Below, piece by piece: positions 31,089-41,265 of a DNA stretch of 64,000 nt (its first letter is position 1; each line of letters starts with the position of its first letter). This DNA is from an uncultured Oscillibacter sp. (GTDB lineage: Bacteria; Bacillota; Clostridia; Oscillospirales; Oscillospiraceae): assembly GCA_905200545.1 (NCBI GenBank), contig CAJKKQ010000010.1, positions 1 to 64,000 of the forward strand, read 5' to 3'. A model generated the notes under the pieces. The model saw only the letters and a list, made by a program, of their open reading frames with translations, did no database searches and was not told the origin of the DNA. Position numbers and translations under genes: made by a program.

Positions 31089-33293
31089 TTACTCCCCGGC
31101 GTGGGACAACCGCCATTTCAATCCGGAATACCGCTTCTGGCGGCGGTCGTTTTCCGCCATGGACCGGATAGCGGCGTCGTCCCCCACCACGATCAGCAGC
31201 TCCCGGGCCCGGGTGAGGGCGGTATAGAGCACGCCCCGCACCATCAGCGACGGCGCGGAGGGCATGGCGGCGAACACCACGGCCCGGTACTCGCTGCCCT
31301 GGGCCTTGTGGACAGTCTGGGCATAGGCCAGATCCACCTCGCTGAGCATGTCCGCCGTGTAGGTGGCGGTACGGTCGTCGAAGCGCACCACCAACAGCTC
31401 TCCGGAGGGGTCGATCTCCAGGATCTTGCCTACGTCGCCGTTGAACATGCCGGTACCCACGGTGCCGTCGTCCTTCTCCCACACCACGTCGTAGTCGTTG
31501 CGGGTCTGCATGATGCGGTCCCCCTGGCGGAAGAGCCGCTCCCCCCACAAAATCTCCCGTTTGTCCGGAGCGGGAGGATTCAGCGCCTCCTGCAAGCAGC
31601 CGTTGAGGCGGATGGTGCCGCAGGGCCCCTTCCGGGTGGGGGTGAGCACTTGGATCTGATCCGCGGGGATGCCCATCTTCTCGGGAAGCCGGGTCTTGCA
31701 CAGCTCCACCACCGTAGAAAGGGCCCGCTCCGGGTCCCGGCGGCACAGAAAGAAGAAGTCCCCCTGGTCATTCACCAGCCGGGGGGGCTGCCCCAGATTC
31801 ACCGCGTGGGCATTGCGGATAATGGCGGACTCCGACGCCTGGCGGAACACCTCCCGCAAAAATACCGTCTGAATCTTCCCGCTGCGGATAAGGTCGGAAA
31901 AGACGTTGCCCGCCCCCACGGAGGGCAGCTGGTCCGCATCTCCCACCAGCACCAGCCGGGTTCCCGGCCGCAAGGCCCGCAGCAGGGCGGAAAAGAGGGG
32001 CAGATCCACCATGCTCATCTCGTCCACAATGAGGGCGTCGGTCTCCAGAGGCTCCTTCTCCGTCTTGGTGAAGGTCACCTGGCCGGTGGCCTCGCTCCAG
32101 CTCATGCCAAGCAGGCGGTGGATGGTCTGGGCATCCATACCCGTCAGCTCGCTCATGCGCTTGGCTGCCCGGCCCGTGGGAGCCGCCAGCAGGATATCCA
32201 GGCCCATTTTCTGAAACAAGGCCACGATGCCCCGGACAGTGGTGGTCTTGCCGGTGCCGGGGCCGCCGGTGAGGATCACCACCCCCTCCCGGGCCGCCAG
32301 CTCCACTGCCTGGCGCTGCAGGGGCGCATAGGTGATGCCCTGGAGGGACTCGATCTCCCGCACTGCCCGCTCCGGCTGGGTGCTGCGGTCTGCCTCCACC
32401 GCCAGCAGGCCCGTCAGGCGGATACAGGCGGATTGCTCCGCCTCCCAAAGACGCCGCAGATAGCAGGCCTGGGCGTTGCCCACGCCCTCCTGCACCACCG
32501 CTCCCCGCTCGATGAGGCCGTCCAGAGCCTGTTCCACCGTGTCCGCACTGCCGTGGAGCAGCTCCGCCGTGGCGGCAATCAGCTTCTCCCGGGGCAAGAA
32601 CACGTGGCCGTTGCGCTCGTTGTGGCCCAGCTCAAAGGAGACCGCCGCCTCCACCCGGCACAGGCTGTCCAGCTCCATGCCCAAAGAGAGGGCGATCTGG
32701 TCTGTCACGGCAAACTCCACACCGCAGCTCTCACCGGACAAAAGGTACGGGTTTTCCCGTACCTTTTCCAACGCCGCGTCTCCGTACTGGCGCCGCAGCT
32801 GCATGGCCAGCACCGGCGGCAGCTGATACCGGGCCAGGAACTCCATCAGCCGCCTGAGGCCCATGTGGTGGCGGAAGCTCTCGGCGATCTCCATGGCCTT
32901 GCGCTCCGTAATGCCCTTGATGAGGCTCAGCCGCTCCGGCTCCCGCTCCAGAATGTCCAGGGTTTCGGTGCCGAAGCGGTCCACGATCCGCCGGGCGGTG
33001 GCAGGGCCTACCCCTTTCACCACGCCGGAACCCAGATAGCTGGCGATCTCCTCCTCGTCCTCCGGAAGGCTCCGCTCCAGCTCCACCGCCCGCAGCTGCT
33101 CTCCGTGCTGGGGGTGGGTCTCCATGGTGCCCACGGCGCTCAGGTGCTCCCCCGGCGCCACGCAGGGGATGCACCCCACCACCGTGACCACCTCGCCCTC
33201 CTCCGTGAGAAGGCGCAGGACCGTATAGCCGTTTTCGGCATTTTGAAAAATGACGCTATGTACGGTGCCCTCGCAGGCAGTCAGCTCTTCCAT
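31089..33293 (-). CDS. recD2: RecD2-type SF1B DNA helicase
   Basis: A 734-residue ATP-dependent 5'-3' helicase. An N-terminal OB-like domain and helix-hairpin-helix region (YLGSGVVKGVGPATARRIVD, 86-105) precede the motor: Walker A GGPGTGKT at 343-350, Walker B LIVDEMSMVD, GDADQLPSVGAGN, and C-terminal motif VHKAQGSEY with YTALTRAR. Unlike RecD it acts without RecBC and is linked to replication and repair. A full-length protein by family standards. It lies upstream on the same strand from the repeat region and comFC. Confidence 0.96.
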   Translation of the reverse strand: MEELTACEGTVHSVIFQNAENGYTVLRLLTEEGEVVTVVGCIPCVAPGEHLSAVGTMETHPQHGEQLRAVELERSLPEDEEEIASYLGSGVVKGVGPATARRIVDRFGTETLDILEREPERLSLIKGITERKAMEIAESFRHHMGLRRLMEFLARYQLPPVLAMQLRRQYGDAALEKVRENPYLLSGESCGVEFAVTDQIALSLGMELDSLCRVEAAVSFELGHNERNGHVFLPREKLIAATAELLHGSADTVEQALDGLIERGAVVQEGVGNAQACYLRRLWEAEQSACIRLTGLLAVEADRSTQPERAVREIESLQGITYAPLQRQAVELAAREGVVILTGGPGTGKTTTVRGIVALFQKMGLDILLAAPTGRAAKRMSELTGMDAQTIHRLLGMSWSEATGQVTFTKTEKEPLETDALIVDEMSMVDLPLFSALLRALRPGTRLVLVGDADQLPSVGAGNVFSDLIRSGKIQTVFLREVFRQASESAIIRNAHAVNLGQPPRLVNDQGDFFFLCRRDPERALSTVVELCKTRLPEKMGIPADQIQVLTPTRKGPCGTIRLNGCLQEALNPPAPDKREILWGERLFRQGDRIMQTRNDYDVVWEKDDGTVGTGMFNGDVGKILEIDPSGELLVVRFDDRTATYTADMLSEVDLAYAQTVHKAQGSEYRAVVFAAMPSAPSLMVRGVLYTALTRARELLIVVGDDAAIRSMAENDRRQKRYSGLKWRLSHAGE

Positions 33294-33314
33294 GCTCTTC
33301 CTCTTCCCGGGGTA

Positions 33315-33638
33315 CTACCCCACGTGAATCTCCGTTCCCTCCGTCAGGGAGACCCCCTCCGTCCGGGCGGAGAGATAGGATGCCAGTGCCCTGGCCTCCT
33401 CCGTCATGCCGCAGTCCGCCAGCACGATCCGGGCGCCCGGCAGTTGGCGGCGCACCCGGCGCAGCTCCCGGACATCCTCCTCCAGGGCCGGAACCTCTCC
33501 CCGCAGCGGCAGCACCAGCAAAAGGCCCGGCACAGTGGGCCGGCCCGTGTGCAGGATCGCGCCCGCTGCCAGCCAGACAATGGCCGTCAGCCCCACGGCG
33601 GACAAAAATGCGATGACTCCATCTTGCAGCAATACCAT
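33315..33638 (-). CDS. Small protein with one membrane helix
   Basis: A 107-residue protein with a helix at about 7-27 and a soluble part ending in an ADCGMTEEARALASYLSA segment. It lies directly upstream of recD2 (21 bp gap). GAGGTGATTTGGG precedes the ATG. The family is not recognised. Confidence 0.6.
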   Translation of the reverse strand: MVLLQDGVIAFLSAVGLTAIVWLAAGAILHTGRPTVPGLLLVLPLRGEVPALEEDVRELRRVRRQLPGARIVLADCGMTEEARALASYLSARTEGVSLTEGTEIHVG

Positions 33639-33682
33639 CCCAAATCACCTCGGGATAGTCTATGCGCCGGGGCTGTCCGCCG

Positions 33683-33946
33683 TCAATGCTCCGCGCTGTC
33701 CCCAGGCGCCTCCCCGTCGTCCGCCTCCGGCGGCGTGCTTTCCCCCGCAGGGACAGCTCCGGCGGCGGTGAGCGCATCCAGTTTCTTCTCCAGATCTTCC
33801 AGCTTTCCCAAAAGGGAGATGAGCCCGGCAATCACCACAGCCGCCACCGCCACGCCGAAGAGGGCCAGTCCCAGCGCGCCGCCCAGGGCCAGAAATCCAT
33901 ACCCCACAATCACCAGCAGCACAAAAGCCGCCAGGAAATCTTTCAT
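33683..33946 (-). CDS. Small membrane protein
   Basis: An 87-residue protein with two adjoining hydrophobic helices in residues 5-46, a short helical segment (GKLEDLEKKLDAL) and an acidic, proline-rich tail. GAGAGGGATCGGT precedes the ATG. It belongs to the ybeY-recD2 gene string; function unknown. Confidence 0.6.
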   Translation of the reverse strand: MKDFLAAFVLLVIVGYGFLALGGALGLALFGVAVAAVVIAGLISLLGKLEDLEKKLDALTAAGAVPAGESTPPEADDGEAPGDSAEH

Positions 33947-33979
33947 ACCGATCCCTCTCCGGTGTTCAGACTTACACCG

Positions 33980-34480
33980 TCAATCCCGGCCGATGCCCAG
34001 CTCCGCCAGAATGGCCTCCTCCCGGGAGCGCATCTGCTTTTTCTGAGGGCCCTCGTCCAAGTGGTCATACCCCAGCAGGTGCAGCACGGAGTGTACCACC
34101 AGGTAAGCAAGCTCCCGGCGCTTGGGGTGGCCGTACTCCTTGGCCTGGGCCGCCACATGCTCCATGGAGATCACCATGTCCCCCAGAGGCACCAGCCCCG
34201 TGCCGGGGTCCGCGTCCTCCGGTCCCGGAAGTTCCCCCGGGGTCAGGTCAAACTCCGGAAAGCTCAGCACGTCTGTGGCCCGGTCCACCCCCCGCATGTC
34301 CAGATTCACCTGATGGATGTTCTCGTCGTTGGTCAGCAGCACGTCCACCTCACAGGGGAAGTCCACCCCCTCGGCGGCCAAAGCCGTGCGGATGACCTTG
34401 CGGATGAGGGCGCAGTTCCCTTCACTGGCAGCGCCGGGAATGTCCGCCGTCACCGGGATATAGTGCCGTTTTGCCATCAC
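33980..34480 (-). CDS. ybeY: Endoribonuclease YbeY (rRNA maturation)
   Basis: A 166-residue metalloprotease-fold RNase with the conserved zinc site H-x3-H-x5-H in VVHSVLHLLGYDH and the upstream RATDVLSFPEF motif. It matures 16S rRNA 3' ends and supports ribosome quality control. Its ATG overlaps the phoH stop (ATGA), the standard phoH-ybeY order in Firmicutes. Confidence 0.96.
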   Translation of the reverse strand: MMAKRHYIPVTADIPGAASEGNCALIRKVIRTALAAEGVDFPCEVDVLLTNDENIHQVNLDMRGVDRATDVLSFPEFDLTPGELPGPEDADPGTGLVPLGDMVISMEHVAAQAKEYGHPKRRELAYLVVHSVLHLLGYDHLDEGPQKKQMRSREEAILAELGIGRD

Positions 34481-35463
34481 TTGCGCCCCTTTCCGCCGTT
34501 TTTGTCCTCCTCATAGCGTTCATAGGCCTCCACGATCCGCTGCACCATCACATGGCGCACCACGTCGGCGTTGGTCAGCTGACAGATGCCGATGCCCTCC
34601 ACGTTCCGCAGCACCCGCATGGCCTCCTTGAGGCCGGAGGCCTTTCCGTCGGGCAGGTCGATCTGGGTGACGTCACCGGTGATGACGATCTTGGACCCGA
34701 AGCCAAGGCGGGTCAAAAACATCTTCATCTGCTCCCGGGAGGTATTCTGAGCCTCGTCCAGGATGATGAAGCTGTCGTCCAGGGTGCGGCCCCGCATATA
34801 GGCCAGGGGCGCCACCTCGATGTTGCCCCGCTCCAGGTACTTCTGGTACGTCTCCGCCCCCAGCATGTCGAAGAGGGCGTCGTACAGCGGCCGCAGGTAG
34901 GGATCCACCTTGCTCTGGAGGTCGCCGGGCAAAAAGCCCAGGCGCTCGCCGGCCTCCACCGCCGGGCGGGTGAGGATGATGCGGTTGACCTGCTTGTCCC
35001 GGAAGGCGGAGACGGCGGCGGCCACCGCCAGATAGGTCTTGCCTGTGCCTGCCGGGCCCACACCGATGGTGACGGTGTTGTGGAGCACCGACTTGATATA
35101 TTCCTTTTGTCCGATGGTCTTGGGCCGGACCGGGCGGCCCTTGGCGGTGATGCACAGCACGTCTCCGGTGAGCTCCGCTACCTGGGTCTCCTTGCCGGAG
35201 CGCACCAGGCCGATGATATAGCGCACGTTCTGCTCGCCGATGGACTCTCCCCGGGAGGAGAGGGTCAGCAGGGCCTGGATGGCCTTGCAGGCCAGCATGG
35301 TGTTCTCCGGCTCACCCTCCACCCGGAGCTCCCCGTCCCGGTTCACCACGGTGACGGAGAATTCCTGCTCCAAAAGGCGGATGTTTTCATCGAAGGATCC
35401 GAAGATGTTCACCGCCTGTTCCAAACGCTCAATGCTGATTCTCTGTTCCAATGCTTGCTTCAC
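34477..35463 (-). CDS. phoH: PhoH family ATPase
   Basis: A 328-residue P-loop ATPase with a KH-like N domain, Walker A GPAGTGKT at about 138-145 and Walker B FIILDEAQN. PhoH proteins are linked to RNA metabolism and regularly lie next to ybeY. The GTG start at 35463 overlaps the GGAG of its own binding site; a TTG at 35451 would have better spacing, so the start is uncertain by four codons. Confidence 0.94.
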   Translation of the reverse strand: MKQALEQRISIERLEQAVNIFGSFDENIRLLEQEFSVTVVNRDGELRVEGEPENTMLACKAIQALLTLSSRGESIGEQNVRYIIGLVRSGKETQVAELTGDVLCITAKGRPVRPKTIGQKEYIKSVLHNTVTIGVGPAGTGKTYLAVAAAVSAFRDKQVNRIILTRPAVEAGERLGFLPGDLQSKVDPYLRPLYDALFDMLGAETYQKYLERGNIEVAPLAYMRGRTLDDSFIILDEAQNTSREQMKMFLTRLGFGSKIVITGDVTQIDLPDGKASGLKEAMRVLRNVEGIGICQLTNADVVRHVMVQRIVEAYERYEEDKNGGKGRK

Positions 35464-35472
35464 TCCTGTTAT

Positions 35473-36699
35473 TCACGGGCTTTCTCCGCCCGGTTCGTTG
35501 GTAGATTGGGTATAGATGGGCACCGGCTGTCCGATCTGCTCCCGGCACTCCGCCCGCAGCGTCACCTCCAGGGTGTCCCCCTCCTGCCGGGAGGTGCACA
35601 GGGTGGAGGATACGCTCCCGTATCCTTCCAGCAGCGTGTTGAGATACGCCGTCAGGGCGGCCTCCCCCGCCTCCTTGGCCTGTTCAACGGACGCCTCGTC
35701 CGGGTCGGAGGGAGAAACCGGATCGTAAAACCGGTACTGCTCTTTCACAATGGTAACCGGCAGCGGCACTCCCAGCAGGGAGCACGGATACCTGTTGGTT
35801 ATTTTATCATAATTTTCCCCTTGGATGCTACTGTTTGAAAAGAATTTTATCCGGTGGGTCCCTAAGACCAGGGAAAAGCAGGTTTTTTCCTCCCCGGTGT
35901 ACTGTTTTTGAGGCAGTGTCAGGGGGATCTTGGCGGTGAGGGTATACCAGGTGCGGGCCTCCACCGTCCCCATTCCCGCCAGGAGCCGGGCACCGTAGGT
36001 GCCGGTATCCTCCACGCCGGAGATCAGCAGCTGCCCCTTCGTGACGGTGGTGCCCGGCAGCACGCAGGCTACCCCGTCCAGGGCCTGCACGTCCAGCACC
36101 AACCCCTCCCGCCGGGCCACCACGTTGGTGGGGCTCCGCTCATCCACCATCTCCGGCTTGGGATCGCGCTCCCGCACCTGGACATAGGCCCGGCAGCCGG
36201 AGACATTGACGGCAATCCAGCTGAGCTCCGGAATATCCAGGAGCACATGGTTGCGGATGCTCTCTCCGTCCAGGGACAGGCCAAAGGTTCCCAGCCCCAC
36301 CCCATTGTCCGCCAGGGAGCGGAGGATCTCCTCATCGGTGACGGTGACATTGCCCTCCACGGTGAAGTCCCAGATGAAAAAGGAGCCCACCGTCAGGGCG
36401 CATGCGGCGCCTACCAGGCCCACCGCCAGGGCCTGGCGGTGGCGGAAGCGACCCAGAAAATAGGGAACCCCCTCTTTTTTCACCGGAGTCACCGCGCACT
36501 CCAGCTGCGCTGCCGCTTGGCGCAGAACACGGTAATCCCCCCGGCTCATGCGGCAGGTGAAGGCGGTGGCGCTCTCCCACTCCAGATCCCAGAATGCCAG
36601 ATTCCGGGCGCCGCACAGGTTCAGCACCCGCTCCGGAAACGGGCTCTCCACCCGCAATCGCACCTGCCCCCGCAGACGGTTGACGATTTCCTTGAGCAT
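35473..36699 (-). CDS. yqfD: Sporulation protein YqfD
   Basis: A 408-residue protein with one helix at about 92-112 (AVGLVGAACALTVGSFFIWDF) and a large outer part of POTRA-like beta domains (GNVTVTDEEILRSLADNGVG). YqfD is made in the mother cell under sigma-E; loss impairs sporulation. It follows yqfC by 3 bp, the usual arrangement. Confidence 0.93.
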   Translation of the reverse strand: MLKEIVNRLRGQVRLRVESPFPERVLNLCGARNLAFWDLEWESATAFTCRMSRGDYRVLRQAAAQLECAVTPVKKEGVPYFLGRFRHRQALAVGLVGAACALTVGSFFIWDFTVEGNVTVTDEEILRSLADNGVGLGTFGLSLDGESIRNHVLLDIPELSWIAVNVSGCRAYVQVRERDPKPEMVDERSPTNVVARREGLVLDVQALDGVACVLPGTTVTKGQLLISGVEDTGTYGARLLAGMGTVEARTWYTLTAKIPLTLPQKQYTGEEKTCFSLVLGTHRIKFFSNSSIQGENYDKITNRYPCSLLGVPLPVTIVKEQYRFYDPVSPSDPDEASVEQAKEAGEAALTAYLNTLLEGYGSVSSTLCTSRQEGDTLEVTLRAECREQIGQPVPIYTQSTNEPGGESP

Positions 36700-36702
36700 A
36701 GG

Positions 36703-36987
36703 CTACCTCACCCACTCCACCGCCGCAATGGCGCCGCCGATGCGCAGTTCCTCCGCCGTCATGGCCGTCAAGGTCAAACGCTCCCCCCGCACCCGCAGGA
36801 TGCCCTCGGGGGTATTGACGTCGATCTGCTCTTCACTGTACGCCAGGATCCCCGCGTGATGCTCCAGATACAGCTGGCGGCTGCCCACCATCTCCAGCCG
36901 GGGAAGCCCCGCCACCACGTCCGCCGGCAGGTCAAAGAGCTCCGCCACGGTATCCAGCACCCGGCTCTCCTTTCGATTGCGCTCCAT
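36703..36987 (-). CDS. yqfC: Sporulation protein YqfC
   Basis: A 94-residue protein of the YabP/YqfC family (LPADVVAGLPRLEMVGSRQL, VNTPEGILRVRGERL). ATG 36987 is chosen for AGAGGTGAGAC; the larger open frame extends into the divergent ylbJ gene and is not real. It heads the yqfC-yqfD-phoH-ybeY string. Confidence 0.92.
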   Translation of the reverse strand: MERNRKESRVLDTVAELFDLPADVVAGLPRLEMVGSRQLYLEHHAGILAYSEEQIDVNTPEGILRVRGERLTLTAMTAEELRIGGAIAAVEWVR

Positions 36988-37075
36988 ATGTCTCACCTCT
37001 TTGCCACGTGTATGCGGAAATCCCCGCAAACTTGCCTGTCCCACCCCGGCATGTACCAGAGGGGGGACGCATAGA

Positions 37076-38011
37076 ATGGCTCCGGTGATGGATATGAAAA
37101 AACGTTGGAGAACGCCTTTCTGTCTGGTACTGTGCTGCGGGGCCCTGTGGTTTCTGGCGGACGCCGCCCACTGCCGGGCCGCTGTGGAGGAGGCGCTGTC
37201 CCTGTGCGCCCGGTCCGTGATCCCCTCCCTGTTCCCGTTTCTTGTGATCTCGTCGCTGCTACTGGCCATGGGCTTTGGAGACCTGACGGCCTCGGTGCTC
37301 TCGGGTCTTATGGAGCCCCTGTTCCGGATCGGAGGCCCCGGCAGCGCCGCCCTGGTGCTGGGCCTGCTGGGAGGATACCCCATCGGCGCCAAAACCGCCG
37401 GGGAGCTCTACCAGTCCCACGCCCTGTCCCGGCAGGAGGCGGAGCGGCTTTTGACCTTCTGCAACAACTGCTCCCCTGTCTTTTTGATCTCCGTTCTGGG
37501 CTCCGGGATCTTTGGCAGCGTCCGCGCCGGTGTGTGGCTGCTGCTGATCCATGTAGGATCCGCCCTGCTGGTGGGACTGCTGTTCCGGGGAACGTCCTCC
37601 GCCTGTTCCCAGGATATGTCAAGGTCATGTACTTTTCAGGCCATCTCCCCGGTACAGGCCTTTGTGTCCGCAGTGGACGGTGCTTTACGCAGCGTATTGT
37701 CCGTCTGCGCCTTTGTGACCTTCTTCTATGTGCTCTCCCGGCCCCTCTCCTCTTTGGGAAGCCCGGCGGGCGCCCTGCTGGTCGGGATGACGGAGCTCTT
37801 CTCCCTGACGCCGCTGCTGACGCCGGACCGCTTCGGCTTCATCCTGGCGGCGGGAGCCGCCGGATGGGGCGGGCTGTCCGTGCTGTGCCAGACGGCAGCG
37901 GCGCTGGAGGGCAGCGGGCTCCGGCTGCGGTACTACCTGGCGGGGAAGGCCCTTCAGGGCCTCTTTTCCGCCCTGCTGGCAGCGGCTCTCAGCGGCTATG
38001 TCCTGGGCTGA
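37076..38011 (+). CDS. ylbJ: Sporulation integral membrane protein YlbJ
   Basis: A 311-residue membrane protein with two nucleoside-transporter-gate-like repeats and about eight helices; SVIPSLFPFLVIS and GGYPIGAKTAGELY followed by FCNNCSPVFL are characteristic of YlbJ. It is a sigma-E-dependent protein needed for spore cortex formation in Bacillus. ATG 37076 follows AGAGGGGGG; later in-frame ATGs (37088, 37094) are possible. It is divergent from yqfC, so both may be switched on from the short shared region. Confidence 0.9.
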   Translation: MAPVMDMKKRWRTPFCLVLCCGALWFLADAAHCRAAVEEALSLCARSVIPSLFPFLVISSLLLAMGFGDLTASVLSGLMEPLFRIGGPGSAALVLGLLGGYPIGAKTAGELYQSHALSRQEAERLLTFCNNCSPVFLISVLGSGIFGSVRAGVWLLLIHVGSALLVGLLFRGTSSACSQDMSRSCTFQAISPVQAFVSAVDGALRSVLSVCAFVTFFYVLSRPLSSLGSPAGALLVGMTELFSLTPLLTPDRFGFILAAGAAGWGGLSVLCQTAAALEGSGLRLRYYLAGKALQGLFSALLAAALSGYVLG

Positions 38012-38050
38012 ACCCGCCTGTCCCGCCCGCCGTATTTTCAACACGCTGTG

Positions 38051-38093
38051 GAAAAAGCACCCCCTCCGCCGCCGGAATCCGACAACGGAGGGG
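38051..38093 (-). terminator. Terminator of deoC
   Basis: On the minus strand CCCCTCCG pairs with CGGAGGGG across a 17-nt loop and is followed by TGCTTTTT. Confidence 0.65.
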
Positions 38094-38123
38094 ATTTTAT
38101 CGTCTGTATTCTACAAATTGGAA

Positions 38124-38786
38124 TCACTTTCCCAGGGCTTTGACGGCTTTCACCACCCGGGAAGTCCCCAGCCGGGAGGCCCCCAGGTTCAAAAAGTCCT
38201 CCGCATCTTTCAGATCCGCGATGCCGCCGGCGGCCTTGATCTTCACCCCCGGCCCCACATGGGCAGCAAAGAGGGCCACGTCCTCCCGGGTGGCGCCTCC
38301 GGTGGAGAAGCCGGTGGAGGTCTTGATATAGTCCGCCCCGGAGGCGGTGACGATCTCGCACATGCGGATCTTCTCCGCCTCCGTCAGCTGGCAGGTCTCG
38401 ATGATGACTTTCAGGAGCTTGCCGCCGCAGGCCTCCTTCACTGCCCGGATCTCTGCGAGGAGATCCTCCCACCGCTGGTCCTTCACCCAGCCCAGGTTGA
38501 TGACCATGTCCACCTCGTCGGCGCCGTTTTGTACGGCGTCGGCAGCCATAAAGCATTTGGCGGCGGTGGTGTCGTAGCCGTTGGGAAAGCCGATAACGGT
38601 GCACACCGGCAGCCGTCCCGCCAGATACTCCGCCGCCTGGCGGACATAGCTGGCGGGGATACACACGCTGGCGCAGCCGTACCGGACGCCGTCGTCACAC
38701 AGTGTCCGAATCTCCTCCCACGTGGCGGTGGGGGAGAGCAGCGTGTGGTCGCACTTGGACAAAATCTCCTGGATATCCATGGTCAT
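38124..38786 (-). CDS. deoC: Deoxyribose-phosphate aldolase
   Basis: A 220-residue class I aldolase that splits 2-deoxyribose-5-phosphate to glyceraldehyde-3-phosphate and acetaldehyde. The Schiff-base Lys is K155 in [10 protein letters not shown] and the second active lysine is in VKIKAAGGI. Length fits. AAGGAGAG precedes the start. With cdd elsewhere in the window it supports nucleoside catabolism, though they are not in one operon. Confidence 0.97.
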   Translation of the reverse strand: MTMDIQEILSKCDHTLLSPTATWEEIRTLCDDGVRYGCASVCIPASYVRQAAEYLAGRLPVCTVIGFPNGYDTTAAKCFMAADAVQNGADEVDMVINLGWVKDQRWEDLLAEIRAVKEACGGKLLKVIIETCQLTEAEKIRMCEIVTASGADYIKTSTGFSTGGATREDVALFAAHVGPGVKIKAAGGIADLKDAEDFLNLGASRLGTSRVVKAVKALGK

Positions 38787-38800
38787 TCTCTCCTTGCATT

Positions 38801-39781
38801 TTATGATATGGCGTCATAAACCATGACGCCCTGATGCTCCATGCGGCGCAGCTGCCCCCGGGCCTCCAGATGATCCAGGTGGGCCAGAGCCTCCCCTACG
38901 GCGAAAAACTTCTGGGTCAGGGGAAAGTCCTCCCAGCTGCGGCAGCGGATGCTCCAGTCCATGCGCCCGGCAATCTGCCAGGCGGTGAGCCCCGGCGTCT
39001 GCCGCACCACCCGCAGCGCCTCCTCCAGCCGGCGGGCATGGTGGGTCTTGAGTTCCTCCACCCGGCATGCCAGATCTCCCGTTTCCTCCCGGTGGGCGGG
39101 CAGCAGCAGCTCCACCGGCAGATCCCGCACCCGGTCCAGGCTTTTAAGATAGTCCCCCAGGGAGTCCGCCACCCCTGTCCAGCGGCAGATGTTGGGGGTG
39201 ATGTGAAAGAGCACATGATCCCCGGAGAACAGTGTCTTCCGGGCTGCATCGTACAGGCACATGTGTCCCGGGGTGTGGCCCGGCGTCAGCAGGCAGCGCA
39301 GGTTATATGCCCCATAGCCCAGTGTGTCCCCATCCTCCAGGAACGTGTAGCCGTCCCAGGGCACCGGCGCGCCGGATTTGGCGGGATTACTGTCCCAGAG
39401 GGTCTCCATATCCTGCCGGGAAAAGCCGTTTTGCACGTACTCCCGGTACAGCTCCCGCCACGGCTGTTCTCTCCCGCTCTCCACCAGGTGCCGCCCATCC
39501 ACCGCGCCGATGTAAACCCGGCAGCCGGGCCGGACAAACTCCGGCGCCAGGCCTGTGTGGTCGCTGTGGAGATGGGTGAGAAAGAGATCCGTCCGGTTCA
39601 GATCCACCGCCAGCTCCCGGAGCTGGCGCTCCAATGCCTCCCGGCAGGGCTGCTGGCGAAAGCCCGTGTCAATGAGGAGGTTCCGCTCCCCGGTGATGAG
39701 GTAACTGTTGAGCGTCTTGAGAGGATTTCCCACCAGAGGGATCTCCAGCCGCCACAATCCCTCCGCAATGCGCTGTGCCAT
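38801..39781 (-). CDS. MBL-fold metallohydrolase
   Basis: A 326-residue metallo-beta-lactamase-fold protein with the zinc motif H70-L-H72-S-D74-H75 and the later metal ligands in GHTPGH and SGDHVL. A C-terminal winged-helix-like region from about 250 is seen in the LACTB2/BLH-type subgroup. The substrate is unknown. It is 14 bp upstream of deoC on the same strand. Confidence 0.92.
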   Translation of the reverse strand: MAQRIAEGLWRLEIPLVGNPLKTLNSYLITGERNLLIDTGFRQQPCREALERQLRELAVDLNRTDLFLTHLHSDHTGLAPEFVRPGCRVYIGAVDGRHLVESGREQPWRELYREYVQNGFSRQDMETLWDSNPAKSGAPVPWDGYTFLEDGDTLGYGAYNLRCLLTPGHTPGHMCLYDAARKTLFSGDHVLFHITPNICRWTGVADSLGDYLKSLDRVRDLPVELLLPAHREETGDLACRVEELKTHHARRLEEALRVVRQTPGLTAWQIAGRMDWSIRCRSWEDFPLTQKFFAVGEALAHLDHLEARGQLRRMEHQGVMVYDAIS

Positions 39782-39950
39782 ATTTCTTCCGCCTTTCCGT
39801 CCTTACAGTGAGATTGTAGCAGAGATCCGCCCACTTGCCAACCCCGCTTCCAGGTGCTACAATCAGGCTGCCGGACGGTGCCCGCCGCTTCAGCCTCTGT
39901 TGGGCACCGCCCATCAATCTGTCCACCCAGGAATATGGAGGAACTGCCCC

Positions 39951-41249
39951 ATGAAAAAACGCGTACTTGCCTTTCTCTGCGCCCTGCTGCTGCTGACAGG
40001 CGCAGTCCCCTTTGCCGCTGCCCAGGAGGGGGAAACCCTTCGGGCCGCCGACGCCCTGCACACCCTGGGACTGATCAACGGTACCGGGGCCAGCGGATAT
40101 GCCCTGGAGTCCCCTGCCACCCGGGACCAGGCGGCTGTGCTGCTGGTGCGTCTGGCAGGCGCGCAGCAGGATGCTGCCGCGGACAACTGGTTCTCCGGCT
40201 ACCGGGATGTACCCGCCTGGGCCTCCCGCGCCGTCCATTACGCGGTGCACCAGGGCTGGATCGACTCTCCCGCTTCCGCCGGCCTGGATTTCCATCCCGA
40301 CACGGCCATTACGGCGGATGAATGGTTTACCTTCTTGCTGCGGATGCTGGGCTATGACGACGCCGCCGGTGACTTTTCCCCGGACTCCGCCGCCCTGTTC
40401 GCCCAGCATATCGGCCTGACGCCCCAGGTCTCCACGGGTTCCCTCTCCCGGGGGCAGCTCTTTGTCCTTCTGGAAAGTGCCCTGTCCTTCTCCTACAAGG
40501 ACGGCTCCGCCACCGTCATCAGCCGCCTCATAGACCGCGGCATCGTCTCCCGGGCGGCGGCCAATGCTCTGGGCTTCCTCTCCCCTGTTCTCACGGCCCG
40601 GCAGGTGGCAGAGCGCTATACGGCGGCGGCCTTCCATCTGGACGTCTATACCCGGCAGATTGAATTGGATATCGATATGCCCATGGTCAATGCCAGCGGC
40701 TTCTTCATCTCCGCCGATGGTCTGGCCGTCACCAATTACCACACCATTGAAGACAGTGTCCACGCCGTTGCCACCCTCTCCACCGGGGAGGTCTATCCCG
40801 TCCAGCGGGTGCTCTACTATGATCCCGACGCCGACATTGCCGTGATCCAGATCTCCAAGACCAGCCGCTCCGGCCATGTCACCTCTGCTTTTGCCCATCT
40901 GGACATCGCCCCCTCCGGCACCCGGGACGTGCGGCCCGGAGATCCGGTGTATACCCTCAGCGATCCCCTGGGCATGGGCCTGGCGGTATCCTCCGGCATC
41001 ATCAGTGCCACGAACCGGGATGTGGAGCGCTATTCCGTGCCCTGCCTGATGAGTACGGCGGATATCTCTCAGGGCAGCAGCGGCGGAGCCCTGCTAAACG
41101 CCCTGGGCCAGGTGATCGGCGTCACCTCCGGCGCCTATACATACGGCAACAGCATGTATCTGGCGGTGCCCATCGACCCGGTACTCTCCGCAGACCTGAC
41201 CGGCGAAGGCTGGACCATCCGCGAGATCAAGGAACGGGAAGCCGCCTGA
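39951..41249 (+). CDS. Secreted SLH-domain serine protease
   Basis: A 432-residue exported protein: signal peptide 1-24, SLH-like repeats about 30-205 (LHTLGLINGTGA, ATRDQAAVLLVRLAG, then GYRDVPAWASRAVHYAVHQGWI), and a trypsin-like domain 225-425 with H264 (TNYHT), D295 (DADIAV) and S377 (SQGSSGGA). SLH domains hold proteins on the cell wall; the protease would act at the surface. It has no PDZ domain, unlike the HtrA protein at 3168. GGAGG precedes the ATG. Confidence 0.9.
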   Translation: MKKRVLAFLCALLLLTGAVPFAAAQEGETLRAADALHTLGLINGTGASGYALESPATRDQAAVLLVRLAGAQQDAAADNWFSGYRDVPAWASRAVHYAVHQGWIDSPASAGLDFHPDTAITADEWFTFLLRMLGYDDAAGDFSPDSAALFAQHIGLTPQVSTGSLSRGQLFVLLESALSFSYKDGSATVISRLIDRGIVSRAAANALGFLSPVLTARQVAERYTAAAFHLDVYTRQIELDIDMPMVNASGFFISADGLAVTNYHTIEDSVHAVATLSTGEVYPVQRVLYYDPDADIAVIQISKTSRSGHVTSAFAHLDIAPSGTRDVRPGDPVYTLSDPLGMGLAVSSGIISATNRDVERYSVPCLMSTADISQGSSGGALLNALGQVIGVTSGAYTYGNSMYLAVPIDPVLSADLTGEGWTIREIKEREAA

Positions 41250-41265
41250 CGGTTTTTCCCGGACA

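Noticed and set aside
30840..34046. Plus-strand open frame of 1068 codons
   Set aside because: It runs antisense through recD2, the small genes and ybeY. The product is a low-complexity mix of H, Q, G and R, as produced by third-position GC bias on the opposite strand.
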